Assembly (NCBI RefSeq): GCF_000224145.3
Contig: NC_020166.2
Span: 3,217,561 to 3,281,560 of the forward strand
Source: Ciona intestinalis
Lineage: Eukaryota; Chordata; Ascidiacea; Phlebobranchia; Cionidae
DNA: 64,000 nt
Direction of reading: 5' to 3'
The notes beneath the pieces were generated by a model. That model ran no database searches and was not told the DNA's origin. It saw nothing but the letters and a program-made list of their open reading frames with translations. Shown in pieces: positions 33,323-44,133 of this stretch. Position 1 is the first letter of the stretch, and every line of letters begins with the position of its first letter. A program made the translations under genes and the position numbers.

Positions 33323-35412
33323 CTATAGACCTATTTTTACATCCGAACTTAATTTAACTTTGACAGTAAACTTTCCTTCAGCTAGTTGATTATACGAGTC
33401 TGATTTAAGAATAGAAAGAACTGTGTCAACAATATTCGCAGTAAGTCCCCATATTCTATACTGGGTGAAATAAACGGGCATCACATAATCGTGTTCAGAA
33501 CGTTTCTTGGCCTTGATTCGAAATCGAGTATAGCTGGCATTGTTCACAAGGTTGGTCAGCGACACAGTGAAAATTTCTGTTACCTTGAATATAAAACAAT
33601 GGTAGTTTTTATCAAAGACCGCGGCCAATTTCTGGCCAATCAAACTTTTATTGTTGCATATTTTTAAACATAAGTTGCATATTTTTGAAGGTCTAAATTC
33701 TACCATAAACTTATTAATCTCCTGAAATATGGTTAATACAGAGATTAATTAAAACAACGAAGAAAATGTAATTAGCAGCAAACCAACAGTGGATAAAAAA
33801 ACTTTAAAAACTTATATTTTTAAAATACAGTGATAAAGGTCAGATTAATTAAAAAACGAAGAAAAGGTAATTAGCAGAAAATGACAGTCATTAAATACCA
33901 TTGAGTGGTTAAGTTGAAATATAATTTTTAGTTAGAATAGTTTGTAAGTAGCTACATGTCAAATTTAGGTAGTGTTACCTCATTTCTGTCAGGTACCATA
34001 TCTTCAATATTAACTTCACCAAGGTAACCAACTACTGGTATTACAGCAGCTGTTCGCGTCTGTAACAGATTTATTAATGAATTAGAGGCAGACAAATACA
34101 AACAACTGGAAAAGCTCGACCTAATTATATCATTACATTCATGTTATAATAATAAAATCTCGCAGATTGATTGCAATTTAGAAGATCCTTTTCTATTTAG
34201 TGTAACAAATACCTTTTTTATTCTGTAAAAATAATATATTTATTTTTTAGAGACCTAATTATATCATTGCATTCATGTTATAATAATAAAACTTTGCAAA
34301 TTGTTTGCTCTTTAGAAGATCAATTTTTATGGAGTGTAACAACTGCCCGGTTTTTATGCTGTATTTAGCCTATATAGCAAAATTGTTTTTATTTTATAAC
34401 AACTGTTACAGGTATTAAAAACTGCAAATACGTTTAAAAAGAACTTTTATAATATAAAAAAAAATAAAAATTGAAAAACTTTTTATACATGGTTTGAAAT
34501 ATGGGGTAAAGTTGTCCAAACATCAACTTTATTTCGAGGAAACCCAATTTCTTCCTCTGTCTCGCGTAAGGCAGCATCAACTGCCCCTGTATCACCATGT
34601 TTAACCCCTCCTCCAGGAAAACTAAAAAGAAATTGAAAATTTTAGTTTTGGTCTTGTAGGCATGTTCTGAAATCACACAAGAAATGAAAATGCCATTTTC
34701 AAGGTAAAAGAATGAAGACTTTTTTTATCCTCACATGGGGCACAGGGGCACTATTGGTTTTTATAAAAACACATGGTGTGTTATTAATAATTTCATTTAC
34801 CCGATGCCCTATTACAAGCTTGTATGCAACTTTAATAATTTAAATTTTTTTATGGCTGACAGATTGAACAACTTATTACTAATACTAACTAATGGGTTGG
34901 AGAAATTGTTATTAAGTGTCTTCCAAGGTCACATACAGTCATAATGGCAAGTATTGAGCATTCAAACCAATATTTTTTACTTTTGATGCTATAATTGTAA
35001 CCATGGAGTCATGACACCAAAAAAGCTGCATGCACTTAAGGGTTTGATTCCTAAAAGTTTTAGTGATTGCCAATTACATTTTAAAGATTAGCTTACCAAA
35101 ACCACAAACATACCTTATCTGCCCTTTATGAGTAGGAAGATTGTTAGAGCGTACAGTAAAAAGTAAACAAAGTTCCCCATTCACTGTACATAGTGGGACA
35201 AGCACAGCAGCTTGATTCTTTAACTTAAGCCGCTTGATTGAGTTGGAATAACTAAGTTCTGATGTAAGAGACTCCGCTATTTTGACGACATGTTTCTTTA
35301 CATTTTCAGTTGAGAATATACAATGTGTAGCATGGAGTTGGTTTTGAGCTGTTCTAGTGTTATATTTTATGCGGCTTTTGAATAGCCGGATACAAATTGA
35401 TGTTCTTAACAT
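33323..35412 (-). CDS. NUDT8: NUDT8-like Nudix hydrolase, probably mitochondrial
   Basis: Exons 35412-35114, 34621-34489, 34059-33979 and 33583-33323; phases agree, 257 aa. The N-terminus ([20 protein letters not shown]) is basic and fits a mitochondrial targeting peptide. The domain reads [20 protein letters not shown], then [16 protein letters not shown] and [11 protein letters not shown] (Nudix REXXEEXG), and ends near [15 protein letters not shown] (NUDT8: HRVWGLTAVITEF). The first Glu of the textbook Nudix box is Thr here; NUDT8 relatives also lack it. The family hydrolyses CoA and related nucleoside diphosphate derivatives. Introns carry tandem duplications rather than MITEs. The next gene on this strand, MVD, lies upstream with 460 bp between. 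Confidence 0.82.
33740..33892. repeat. Tandem duplication in NUDT8 intron 3
   Basis: gattaattaaaacaacgaag at 33743 and gattaattaaaaaacgaaga at 33843, each followed by aaa(a)tgtaattagcag or its variant. Confidence 0.55.
34117..34360. repeat. Tandem duplication in NUDT8 intron 2
   Basis: gacctaattatatcattaca (34119) and gacctaattatatcattgca (34251) begin two ~125-bp diverged units that share atgttataataataaaa and ttagaagat. Confidence 0.65.
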
Positions 35413-35429
35413 TAAAATGGTAAAAAACC

Positions 35430-35850
35430 TTCTGTGTCATGCAAAAAAAGTAATGGTTTATTACTGTTCCAATACTGCTTAAATCAGGCATTTAGTTTAA
35501 ACATAATAGTAGCTAAAGTGCATTTATTATTTACTGTTTAATAGCCTAATAAGTAAATATGTAAATTCATTATAAAAATATCAGTTTGAAAAAAGTGATG
35601 GTCTATTAATATCCCTATACTGCTTAAATTAGATGGTCAGTTTAAACATACTAGTAGCTAGAAGTACATTTATTAATTATTATTTAATAGCCTAATATGT
35701 AATTTCATAATAAAAATACCAGTTTGGAAAAAGTGATGGTCTACTAATATCCCAATACTGCTTTTCAGTTTAAACATACCACTGGACTAGAAGAACATTT
35801 ATTAATTACTATTTAATGGCCTAACAAGTAAATTCATAATGCAAATATCA
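35430..35850. repeat. Three diverged tandem units, ~130 bp, MVD 3' flank
   Basis: Each unit contains agtgatggtct(a/t)(c/t)taat or its variant, ccaatactgctt, cagtttaaacata, acatttattaatta and tttaatagcctaa. They lie between the MVD stop and the NUDT8-like start. Confidence 0.65.
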
Positions 35851-35872
35851 AGTACTCAGGATTCAAAATCTA

Positions 35873-37021
35873 TTAAACTATTTGTGGTCCTGGGCCAGGT
35901 TTAGTACATATAACATATTCAATTAGTCCACAGTCTGTAACATCTGGCACAATTTTTCCATTAGGAAATGAAAACTCTTCGGTGGTTTTAAAAAAAGTGT
36001 CCGTGCAGTCTTTACTTGGTGGAAAAACTTGGTAAATTTGGTTGGCAAGATCCTCTGCAAATGGTGCGAGGGTAAAGAGAAAAGCGTTTGGTCCAGCATC
36101 AAAGGTGTATGCTACTCGAGTGCTTCCACATCTTTCGTTATACGAATAAACAAAGTTCATAATCTTTTCCGAAACATTATTAAGATAACGTAACGGTGGA
36201 AATGTATCCATACATATTGCGTGTAGTTGGTTACTTTCCTTCATACAAATTTCGGCAAATAAACAAAAGTCTTTCTCGAGTACAGCTTGTTTTAAAACTT
36301 TTATCCGGTGTGGGACAATGTTTTCTATACGATGTTTAAGCAATGCAGATGTTTCAACACTACGCTGCATGCCAACAGTGCTGCCAAATGATTTTTGCTT
36401 GGACGAAACTACCAAAATAAACACACGTAGTTCAGGCCAGTGAGTTTCATCAACAAATTGTTTGGCAGTACTATTCTTGGACTCTTCAGACTTGAGCCAT
36501 TCTACAAATCCACCACACATACTTCTGCATGCACTACCAGAACCTCTTCTTGCCACACCAGACAGGTCTCCCTTTACACCAAGTAACTGACCAAGAGCAA
36601 AGGTCAAAGCAGCATAACCTGATGCAGACGAAGCCAGCCCTGCTTTGGTAGGAAAATTGTTCACAGACTGGACATGAATCTTTTTCGAGCACGACATTAA
36701 TTCTTTAGCTGCAGCATTTTCACTGATTGCTTGTTTCCTAGCGAGTCTACGCATTTCTTCAAAACAAACTTTCAACCTTGGATTTTCATTAATATCCTGC
36801 CACAGATCGTTTACATAAACCTGATCTTTAACATATGAAGGTGCAGTGGTCACAGTGGTAGTAGTACACAAGTCATGATAATTTAAAGTGATACTGAATG
36901 AAGAATTAAGCGGCAAGTTCTCAACTTCACATAACTTTCCCCAGTACTTTATGATGGCGATGTTAATTGGAGCACAACAAGTTATCTTCCTCACCTGCTC
37001 TTCCTCTTGCATTTCCTCCAT
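35873..37021 (-). CDS. MVD: Diphosphomevalonate decarboxylase, intronless
   Basis: One 382-aa ORF. Hallmarks of the GHMP decarboxylase in order: APINIAIIKYWGK near residue 17, PLNSSFSITLNYHD, NNFPTKAGLASSASGYAALT (ATP-binding glycine/serine loop), RRGSGSACRSMCGGFVEW, and the C-terminal YTFDAGPNAFLF. The family converts mevalonate diphosphate to isopentenyl diphosphate with ATP in the cytosolic mevalonate pathway. Length agrees with animal MVD (~400 aa). The first Met in frame (MEEMQEEEQV) is a short acidic leader before the conserved domain. The absence of introns is unusual next to the multi-exon genes around it, but the frame is intact and all key motifs are present. Confidence 0.92.
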   Translation of the reverse strand: MEEMQEEEQVRKITCCAPINIAIIKYWGKLCEVENLPLNSSFSITLNYHDLCTTTTVTTAPSYVKDQVYVNDLWQDINENPRLKVCFEEMRRLARKQAISENAAAKELMSCSKKIHVQSVNNFPTKAGLASSASGYAALTFALGQLLGVKGDLSGVARRGSGSACRSMCGGFVEWLKSEESKNSTAKQFVDETHWPELRVFILVVSSKQKSFGSTVGMQRSVETSALLKHRIENIVPHRIKVLKQAVLEKDFCLFAEICMKESNQLHAICMDTFPPLRYLNNVSEKIMNFVYSYNERCGSTRVAYTFDAGPNAFLFTLAPFAEDLANQIYQVFPPSKDCTDTFFKTTEEFSFPNGKIVPDVTDCGLIEYVICTKPGPGPQIV

Positions 37022-37419
37022 ATATAATCTTAAGATGTTTAAATAAAGAATAGTGATCTTCTTTCAGGTTAAAGTGTCAGTGTTTAAATGTTGAGGTTAA
37101 AAACCAATTATAAAATCTACACCTAACTGTTAACCCTAGATGTTTTAAACAAAATTTTATATCAATGTATGCATAAGCTAGACAAAAAAAACGTTTGAAC
37201 TTTAAATCAATTGATTTGGAAATTTCAATGTAATTGGCATATGCACCCAATACTTTTAATTTAAACAATATTCTATTTTTACTTCAATACTCCTAATTTT
37301 GAATCCAAAAATGACACCAATGAAACAATACGCATTGTACGAGTTGAGTAGAATCGTTAACCAATAATAAATTACAATCAAACACATAAGTATCTACTGT
37401 TTTTAAACTATTGTTTATT

Positions 37420-37881
37420 TTATTCAGGTTTCCATGCTTCGATTTTGGGTTTTGTTGTCGAATAAGGAACATAGCAATCCTTAGTCCCAGTCAGGTTTCT
37501 TGTGTGGGTAAGCAGGAACTTTCTTTGTGTTGGCGGTTTAACTGTAGGCGTGTCATCAGTCATGTAATGCAACCAACGATGCCATTCAGGGGTGATTTGG
37601 CTTGCATTGAAATCCCACTTGTTTTTCCAGGTGTCTTTGTTAAAGTCGACCCAACGATTGCGTCCAACGAAATATCTGTTGTTTTCGTAATATTTGTTCC
37701 CCAGCTCGTCAGTTCCAACGTGAGTTCCGTATTTGATTTCATTCATTCTGCTCATTTGGATAAAAACGCCGCGGAAACGTTGAAAGTATCCGCCGTCAGT
37801 TTCGTAGTTATGACGAAAGTGCTTCATCATTTCACTAAATGGAACCACAAACTGACGGCGAAGGCGCTGTATTAAACTCAT
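37420..37881 (-). CDS. NDUFA12: NADH dehydrogenase 1 alpha subcomplex subunit 12
   Basis: Single-exon 153-aa ORF, started at the Met of MSLIQRLRRQ (an in-frame Met at 37908 would add nine residues). Matches NDUFA12 along its length: GTHVGTDELGNKYYENNRYF, VGRNRWVDF, PPEWHRWLH-type motif (TPEWHRWLHYMTDDTPT), KPPTQRKFLLTHTRNLTGTK, YVPYSTTKPKIEAW. It is an accessory subunit of mitochondrial complex I on the matrix side. The stop codon overlaps a doubled polyadenylation signal (GAATAAAATAAAC), implying a very short 3' UTR. Confidence 0.93.
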   Translation of the reverse strand: MSLIQRLRRQFVVPFSEMMKHFRHNYETDGGYFQRFRGVFIQMSRMNEIKYGTHVGTDELGNKYYENNRYFVGRNRWVDFNKDTWKNKWDFNASQITPEWHRWLHYMTDDTPTVKPPTQRKFLLTHTRNLTGTKDCYVPYSTTKPKIEAWKPE

Positions 37882-38674
37882 AATGGGCGACTTTCTGTCT
37901 TTCTGCACAATACGTTTTCATTCACTTGCACAAATGTTAGCAAAGACGGCCAGTGACCTTAAAGTTAGAACATAAGGGAAATCACCAGATTCCGAGAGAT
38001 TATAACAGATATTAGCAGAGTTGCCACAGAATTATAAACAAGATAACATAGCTCTAATGATTGAGCACGTATTATAGTTAGCATAATTTTACTTAACTTT
38101 TTTACGGTACGCGGTAATTAGTTGTAATTACACTAATTAACCTTGTTATCGCTTTAAAATGTTTGTAATTTGGATTTTGAAAACACTTTAATAATGCAAT
38201 AGTTAGTTAATGTTAGAAGTTATAATAATCTTATGATGTTTAACTAAATTGCCTCCTGGTAACGCATGGAGTAAAATAATCGAACAGATTGATAATGTAA
38301 TTATTATTACAAAATACTTTATATTTTGACGCCAGCAGAATTTTATCATATACTTTTATTTTAACCTATTTGTGCATACAAGCAACAAATGCAAGCACTT
38401 GTTTTATATTCGGTATTATAGTGGGCCGCTACTTTATTTTCTTCACCCAGCTGCTGCGGGTTCGCGGGGCTATGATACGACACTGCACCCCGGTGTAGTG
38501 CAACCACGGCTTAGTATAACACGACGAACTTTTACTTTTAAAAAAAGTTTATTTGAACACCTACTAAAAAAAACAATATCCGTTCAAATACAATCACCAA
38601 AAAAAAAGATATAACAGTTAAATAATCTCCGACTACACGACCACCATAATCAAAAAAAACTCTGCAAAACAAGA
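37882..38674. other. Intergenic, NDUFA12 upstream / astacin 3' flank
   Basis: AT-rich; short ORFs only. Nothing further recognised. Confidence 0.4.
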
Positions 38675-41600
38675 TCATTTAAACTGGTTTCCAAAAACTG
38701 AAATAAGTCCAGATGATTTTTGACACACAAGATCAGTATCACCATCTCCGTCCACGTCTCCAACAGAAAGTTGATCTGCTGATCCACACATAGTTGGAAT
38801 TTCACCTTCCCAATCTACGTCATCGTTGCTGAAACCCCGAATCCCAATGAATAGAATTTTCATTCTCCTGGTACAAGAATTTATATTTCATTGGGCGTCT
38901 CGGCGAAAGGTTTTTAAAGTGTTAGTGTTAAAGGCTTGTTTATAACCAATAAAATTCAACTGTTTGAATGAACGTAAATTGTTTTATCTTTGCGTGGCAT
39001 CGCAAAAACAGTCGCTGTAACACGAGTGTTCTGTTTATACACTTCGGTCCGTTTACGATTTTTACCATATGTGTAATTTTGAAGGTTTATATATATCATT
39101 TTTTCCTATTGTATAGCTGTCAATTTAAAGATAACCTTTTACGGACTGCGCAAGATTTAGTGCTGTAAATTGTAAAACAACAAAGCTAGAGGCTACATAT
39201 AGTTCATAAACCAGCAATGCTATAGAAAGACACAGTAAAAATAAATTATTAACAAACGATATCGTAACTCACCCGCTAATATCATCTCTGCACATCAAAT
39301 CGTCTTTTCCATCACCATTAAAATCACCAACAAACACTTTGCCAGAAACAATGAGACTCGGTGAGAATTTGCACAGCTTGGTCGGTCCTTCCGAACCTAC
39401 TATCGAATATCCCGCGTTTGTAGAACCGTACGATATTTGCCTGCAATAAAATAACATAAATTTTATTTTTATTTTAAAAGCAAATCACCACTTAACCCAC
39501 AACTTAATATAAATTAACTTATATGGTTATGCAATTTAATAAAACAAATTAAGATGTAACTAAAAAAAGGAACGTTAAAGGCACCGAAGCCATGAGATAA
39601 AACAGAACCCCCGTGTTTTATGTAATCCACCAAGCTGTTTGGTTAGGCAGTTTTTAAGTGATAATGAGAATAAAAACATCGTTGCGTTTTCAATCAATTT
39701 TAAATCATATTTTACTTACACCCAATCACTTTTGTAATAACAGAGCAAATCGGATCGACCATCGTTGTTAAAATCCCCGGTGTAAATTTTACCCCAACGA
39801 CAAAACGACCGCGTAGAAGTAGATACAGAATTAATCGTGAACAACGTGAGGCCTGCATTGAATGTGTTTACTTGTAGTTTAAATACTAGAAAAATACTTA
39901 AATGTGTTTACCTGCTGTAATTCAAATACTAGAAGTTTTTCACCGTAAAAACACAGTTGTATATGGTTGCATGCTGTCTATCACAGTTTCTATTATTCAT
40001 TACTTTTTTCGCGGTTAAAGAAAACCTGACAGTTTTCACTTTTTAACTAAGTAGGCCTATTCATTAACCGAATGCAAGAATGATATACGGGCTATCCCAG
40101 AGAATTACAAAGCACCTATTCAATGTTTACCGCCAAAGCTAAATGTGTGCTAACTTAACGTGCTTATAGTGGCTGGTGTTAATCTATAAAAAGGTATGTG
40201 TATAATAACTTACGTGGCTTGGTTGGACATTTGTTAGTGTTGCAAACCCTTCCGCTCCAAGACGAACCTAAACAACCAGCTGAACCACTGACTCCGTTCA
40301 CACAACCTCGGTACCTTTAAATATAAATCCTATACTAAGCAAAAGACAAAAAATGTCCTATATACTTGTCATAATACAAAAATGATCGTGTACTCGTCAA
40401 AATACAAAAAACAGACAATCTGTATACTTGTTAAAACACAAACATCAAAAGAAAAAGTTGTCTACTATATTCGTCTATAAAAACACCGGGAAAAACACAC
40501 AATCCAATAAACATTAGGTGGCACATACCTCCATTGAAAACCTGTCCCGCATGTTCTAGGACACGAACCCCAAGACCCCCAGTGACCCCACGAAGAAGTG
40601 GAAGTACATTTGCTTTGTTCACATGACTTGGTGGAAATAGCTTGTCCTATACACCCTGAACTGACAACACTAGACACATCCAAGCATTGCCGACTGCGAC
40701 GAGCAACTCCCACCCCACATGTCACTGAACACGTACTCCATGCTCCCCAATTTGTCCAAGAAACTAAACGAAATTGAACTGGTTACATTTGTATATATAG
40801 TACTGTAGAAAAAGTTTGATGTGGCAGTAAACAAAGAAATAAATTCTAAACTGTATTCTCACGATTCCAATAGACCGTTGTTACCTGTTTAAGACATGAT
40901 CAGGATATTTGGATATTATGTGCTAAAGGTGTTTCACCTTCCCCCACCCTACTGTATATTAAGTTGGGGCATAGGATGCTATCATTATACTGTATTTGTA
41001 ATCGTTTTAATTAATAGTAAACAAGAAACAGTTGAATAATTATCAAATCTTACCCTATAAAGTACTATAAAGTGGGTTGGGATAAAAATGTTTTTTATTT
41101 TCTTTTTGTGTCCCATTGAATGGTTGAATATTATTAACATGATAATGTATAACTGTAGCTATAAACGAGCGTTGTTAATTGGGAATTTGGGAACATGAAT
41201 AGGGAATTTGGGACATTTACATGGGCTAAAGTTTATAAATGTTATCCGACAATACTACATAAATTAAAAAGAAATCCTTTAAAAAAATTTAAAGTACAAA
41301 CCTGCGACTTGAGTTGTAGTTGTAGGTCTAGCGGTTGTAACTGGCACGACCGATGGACAACGATAGAGACGATTTAATTGTTTCTTGTCTTCTTCAGTGA
41401 AGCCTTCTCGTTGTGATTTAACTGGCTGATTTGTTTTCCGATCAACGATAGTCGCTTCTCGGTTCTTTGAAAACGCAAACCCCCCGTAATGCATTATAGA
41501 TTGAATGTCGTAGTTGGATCCGAGAGAATTTATCGAATTTCTTTTGTTAAAGTTGTGTTGTTTTCCTGGAATAAATGAAAGCGACTTTTATCATCGCGTA

Positions 41601-43581
41601 GCGGGGCAACGAAAGTTGTTATACTAGTATTCTGTTTCGCACACCTTATGCCTGTTTCAAGTTACCACATAAAGTAGGATAGGGGAAGATGGGACACCTT
41701 TAGAACATGATATCCGATATCATAATCGTGTTTTTAACAATTAACAACAGTCTATGGGAGTCGTGAGGAGACGGTTTTACAATTCTTTAAATGTTCTTTG
41801 TTTACTACCAAATGGGACCAAAAAATAGAATAATAAGGTGTCCCATCTTCCCCACACTACTATATACGTAATTTCAAGTGTGACCACTGGGTTAGAAGCG
41901 ATTGCCGTTATCTGAGCACTCTAACCAATTTTCCCCCACGCCGGAATCTTTCATTTTTAGTTCAGGACTACAATCACTTAACATCTAACGCAATTTTACC
42001 TTCAATTATATTTTCTTCGATTATTCTAATGTAATCGTCACGATCAGGTCTAGATTGTTCATGCCAGAACCCAAGCGCATGCATAAGCTCGTGTTGAACT
42101 ATTCCTTTCCATGCGCAACCGATACCGATCGAAATTTCCTGTTTTCCTCCTCGTCTACCAACGTACGACCTGAAAAAAATGCGAGGTGTATATACAATAG
42201 GGTGGGGGGAGACGGGACCTTTAGTACATAATATTCGAATATCCTGATCATGTTTTAAACAATTAACAACGGTCTATGGGAGGATACGGTTTTGTAATTC
42301 TTTAAATGTTTTTGGTTCTTACCAAATAGGATGGGAAAATAAAATGAAATTTTGTCCTATCCTAGACCCCCGCTACTATATGTAAGATATTTAGTCATGT
42401 AGAAAAAATATTAAAGAAAGAACGAATGAATGAATGTAATTTGATTACCCTCGGCAGGGCAACGACAGCAGCAGTGTATTTATAAACAGGTGTTTCGTTC
42501 CGTACACATTGTGCCCGATGTCTGTTTTAAACTTGCATGCAAATATAACGAACAATTCTTACCAACAACCTCCTTTAGATACAAATATAATGTAGTTCAC
42601 TTCATTGGTTCTTGCCACAAAGTCAATACAAGTGTCTTCACTGTAAGAAGCTATCCCCTGACTAATTGCCGCTCTTGCTTTGGTTGCTAAAAAAAATTAT
42701 TCGATATAATATTTCAAGTTTATAATTTTCAAGTTACCCATAAAATTATTGTTTTCAGGTTTCTAGTTTGTAATAATTTTAATTTTATAACTTACACATG
42801 TCACTGTCAATTACATAAGGAACTTTGGGTCGTCCGTTCACCACGTTTTCGTTCCATAACTTAATTCCAATTGACGCAGCTTCGGAAGCACCTTTCGGAA
42901 TTTTATCATATGCCTGTAAAATTAATCAATTTTGTAAAACAATGCTGTAAGTTTTTTAAAACACAGTTTACGTTTTTAATTTGCACGATGTCTTTTTCGT
43001 CGTATTTTATGTCCTCCTCAATAAAACCGTTCGAGTTACAGTCACAGCTGGAAACGCAACCAAATTCGTCAGTCTTATAACCAAGTGTCGAGCAAACTTT
43101 TGTACACTTAGAAACGTCGAAAGAGCATACAATTTGCGTGTCGTGGGTAGATTCTACAAATAAATACGTATATAATTTATTTTTTTATGTGTAACGTGCT
43201 GTTTGATATTTTTATCAACCTATGTTAGGATATGACGAACTTACTGATGCATCGGCTAATATCAATTGTATTTGGGGTGTCAGCCCCGCTTATTTTCCCT
43301 GAGTCTTCAGCAATGTACACATCGTCGCATTTTGCCATTTCTACTCCTGAAAGTAAGATTTGCATTACAACAATGTATATAGCCTATATAACTATACTAC
43401 TATACATATATTGTATATATAGTATTAGTGTATAGTAGTGGTATAGTAATAAAGGAGTTATATATAAGCTACATTGATTACACGCACGATAGAAGAATTA
43501 ACGTCCCATAAAAAACTACTTACCGGCCGCGACTTCGGCGCACAACAGAAACCAGCTCAGCATTAGACAAATAGTTTTCAT
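38675..43581 (-). CDS. Secreted astacin metalloprotease with TSP1 and FG-GAP repeats
   Basis: Twelve exons: 43581-43524, 43346-43245, 43153-42972, 42913-42796, 42686-42563, 42169-42000, 41565-41302, 40763-40529, 40314-40214, 39852-39720, 39440-39273 and 38867-38675; all phases agree, 615 aa. Domains: signal peptide ([20 protein letters not shown]); a Cys-rich prosegment ([15 protein letters not shown]); the astacin catalytic domain with zinc site [19 protein letters not shown] and Met-turn SIMHY; a Thr-rich linker; one full TSP1 repeat ([20 protein letters not shown]) and a second split over two exons ([12 protein letters not shown]); then three Ca-binding FG-GAP/VCBS loops ([39 protein letters not shown]). 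It should be an active secreted protease. Tunicate astacin-TSP1 proteins have been linked to sperm-egg interaction, from memory; the FG-GAP tail is the less usual part. Confidence 0.9.
38966..39080 (-). repeat. Old SINE tail in astacin intron 11
   Basis: gaatgaacgtaaattgtttt, gtgttctgtttatacacttc; diverged. Confidence 0.5.
40797..40958 (-). mobile_element. MITE, reverse, astacin intron 7
   Basis: Left end damaged (atagtactgtagaaaaagtt); right end clear (ttcacc, ttcccccaccctactgtata). A further degenerate stretch follows to about 41110. Confidence 0.65.
41590..41915 (-). mobile_element. SINE interrupted by a MITE
   Basis: Tail part 41590-41671 (gggcaacgaaagttgttata, ttctgtttcgcacacct) and centre part 41876-41915 (gtgaccactgggttagaagc) are split by the MITE at 41672-41865. 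The MITE therefore seems younger. Astacin intron 6. Confidence 0.6.
41672..41865 (+). mobile_element. MITE, forward, inside a SINE
   Basis: Starts taaagtaggataggggaaga and ends cccatcttccccacactact. Confidence 0.8.
42196..42381 (+). mobile_element. MITE, forward, astacin intron 5
   Basis: Starts aatagggtggggggagacgg; ends tagacccccgctactatat. Confidence 0.75.
42420..42540 (-). mobile_element. SINE tail fragment, astacin intron 5
   Basis: gaacgaatgaatgaatgtaa, ggcagggcaacgacagcagc, gtgtttcgttccgtacacat. Confidence 0.6.
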
Positions 43582-43650
43582 ATTTCAATCTTCGATGTCG
43601 CTTAGTTAGAAGAGAGAATAAAACTTGATGATAAGTGAGATTGAATCGCT

Positions 43651-43660
43651 ACTTTTATAC
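43651..43660 (-). promoter_or_regulatory. Candidate TATA box of the astacin gene
   Basis: GTATAAAAGT on the minus strand, ~71 nt upstream of the astacin start codon. It is the only clear TATA motif near a start codon in the window and would place transcription start roughly 30 nt downstream. Confidence 0.5.
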
Positions 43661-43661
43661 C

Positions 43662-44133
43662 CAAGTGGTGATTCCCCCTTTCCTGTGGTGACGTAACTCG
43701 TGACGTCATATGCGGAAGTGCGTCATCAATAACAAGGAGATGATTTGCTTTAGCATTCCGGTTTACGGATATGAATCGTTTATTCTTTCCACAGGATTTA
43801 TCCTATATGGATTCAAATGTGCTGTATATGTAAACTTGGAATACCTCACACGTTTCGGATTAATTTACTTTCAATAAGAGATATGGAAGACTTTACCATA
43901 CACACTTTTTATAGACTGTTACCAACTTACCATATACACTTTATTTTATGCTCGTTGCATCGACGCTAAGGTAAGCATTGATAGCATCAGTAGGAAAGAA
44001 CACAAATGGTGGTGAATAGTTTCGCTCTGTATACTATGTACTAAGATCACCCGTGGTTCACCGAGGCTTGAATACGACGAATAATACAACAGGATAAGAA
44101 AATATATTTCGGCGCCTGTCTTCAGAAAAAGGT
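43662..44133. other. Intergenic, astacin promoter side
   Basis: No repeat or gene recognised. Confidence 0.4.

Noticed and set aside
37411-37875. 154-aa plus-strand ORF opposite NDUFA12
   Set aside because: The minus strand encodes a clear NDUFA12 along the same bases.
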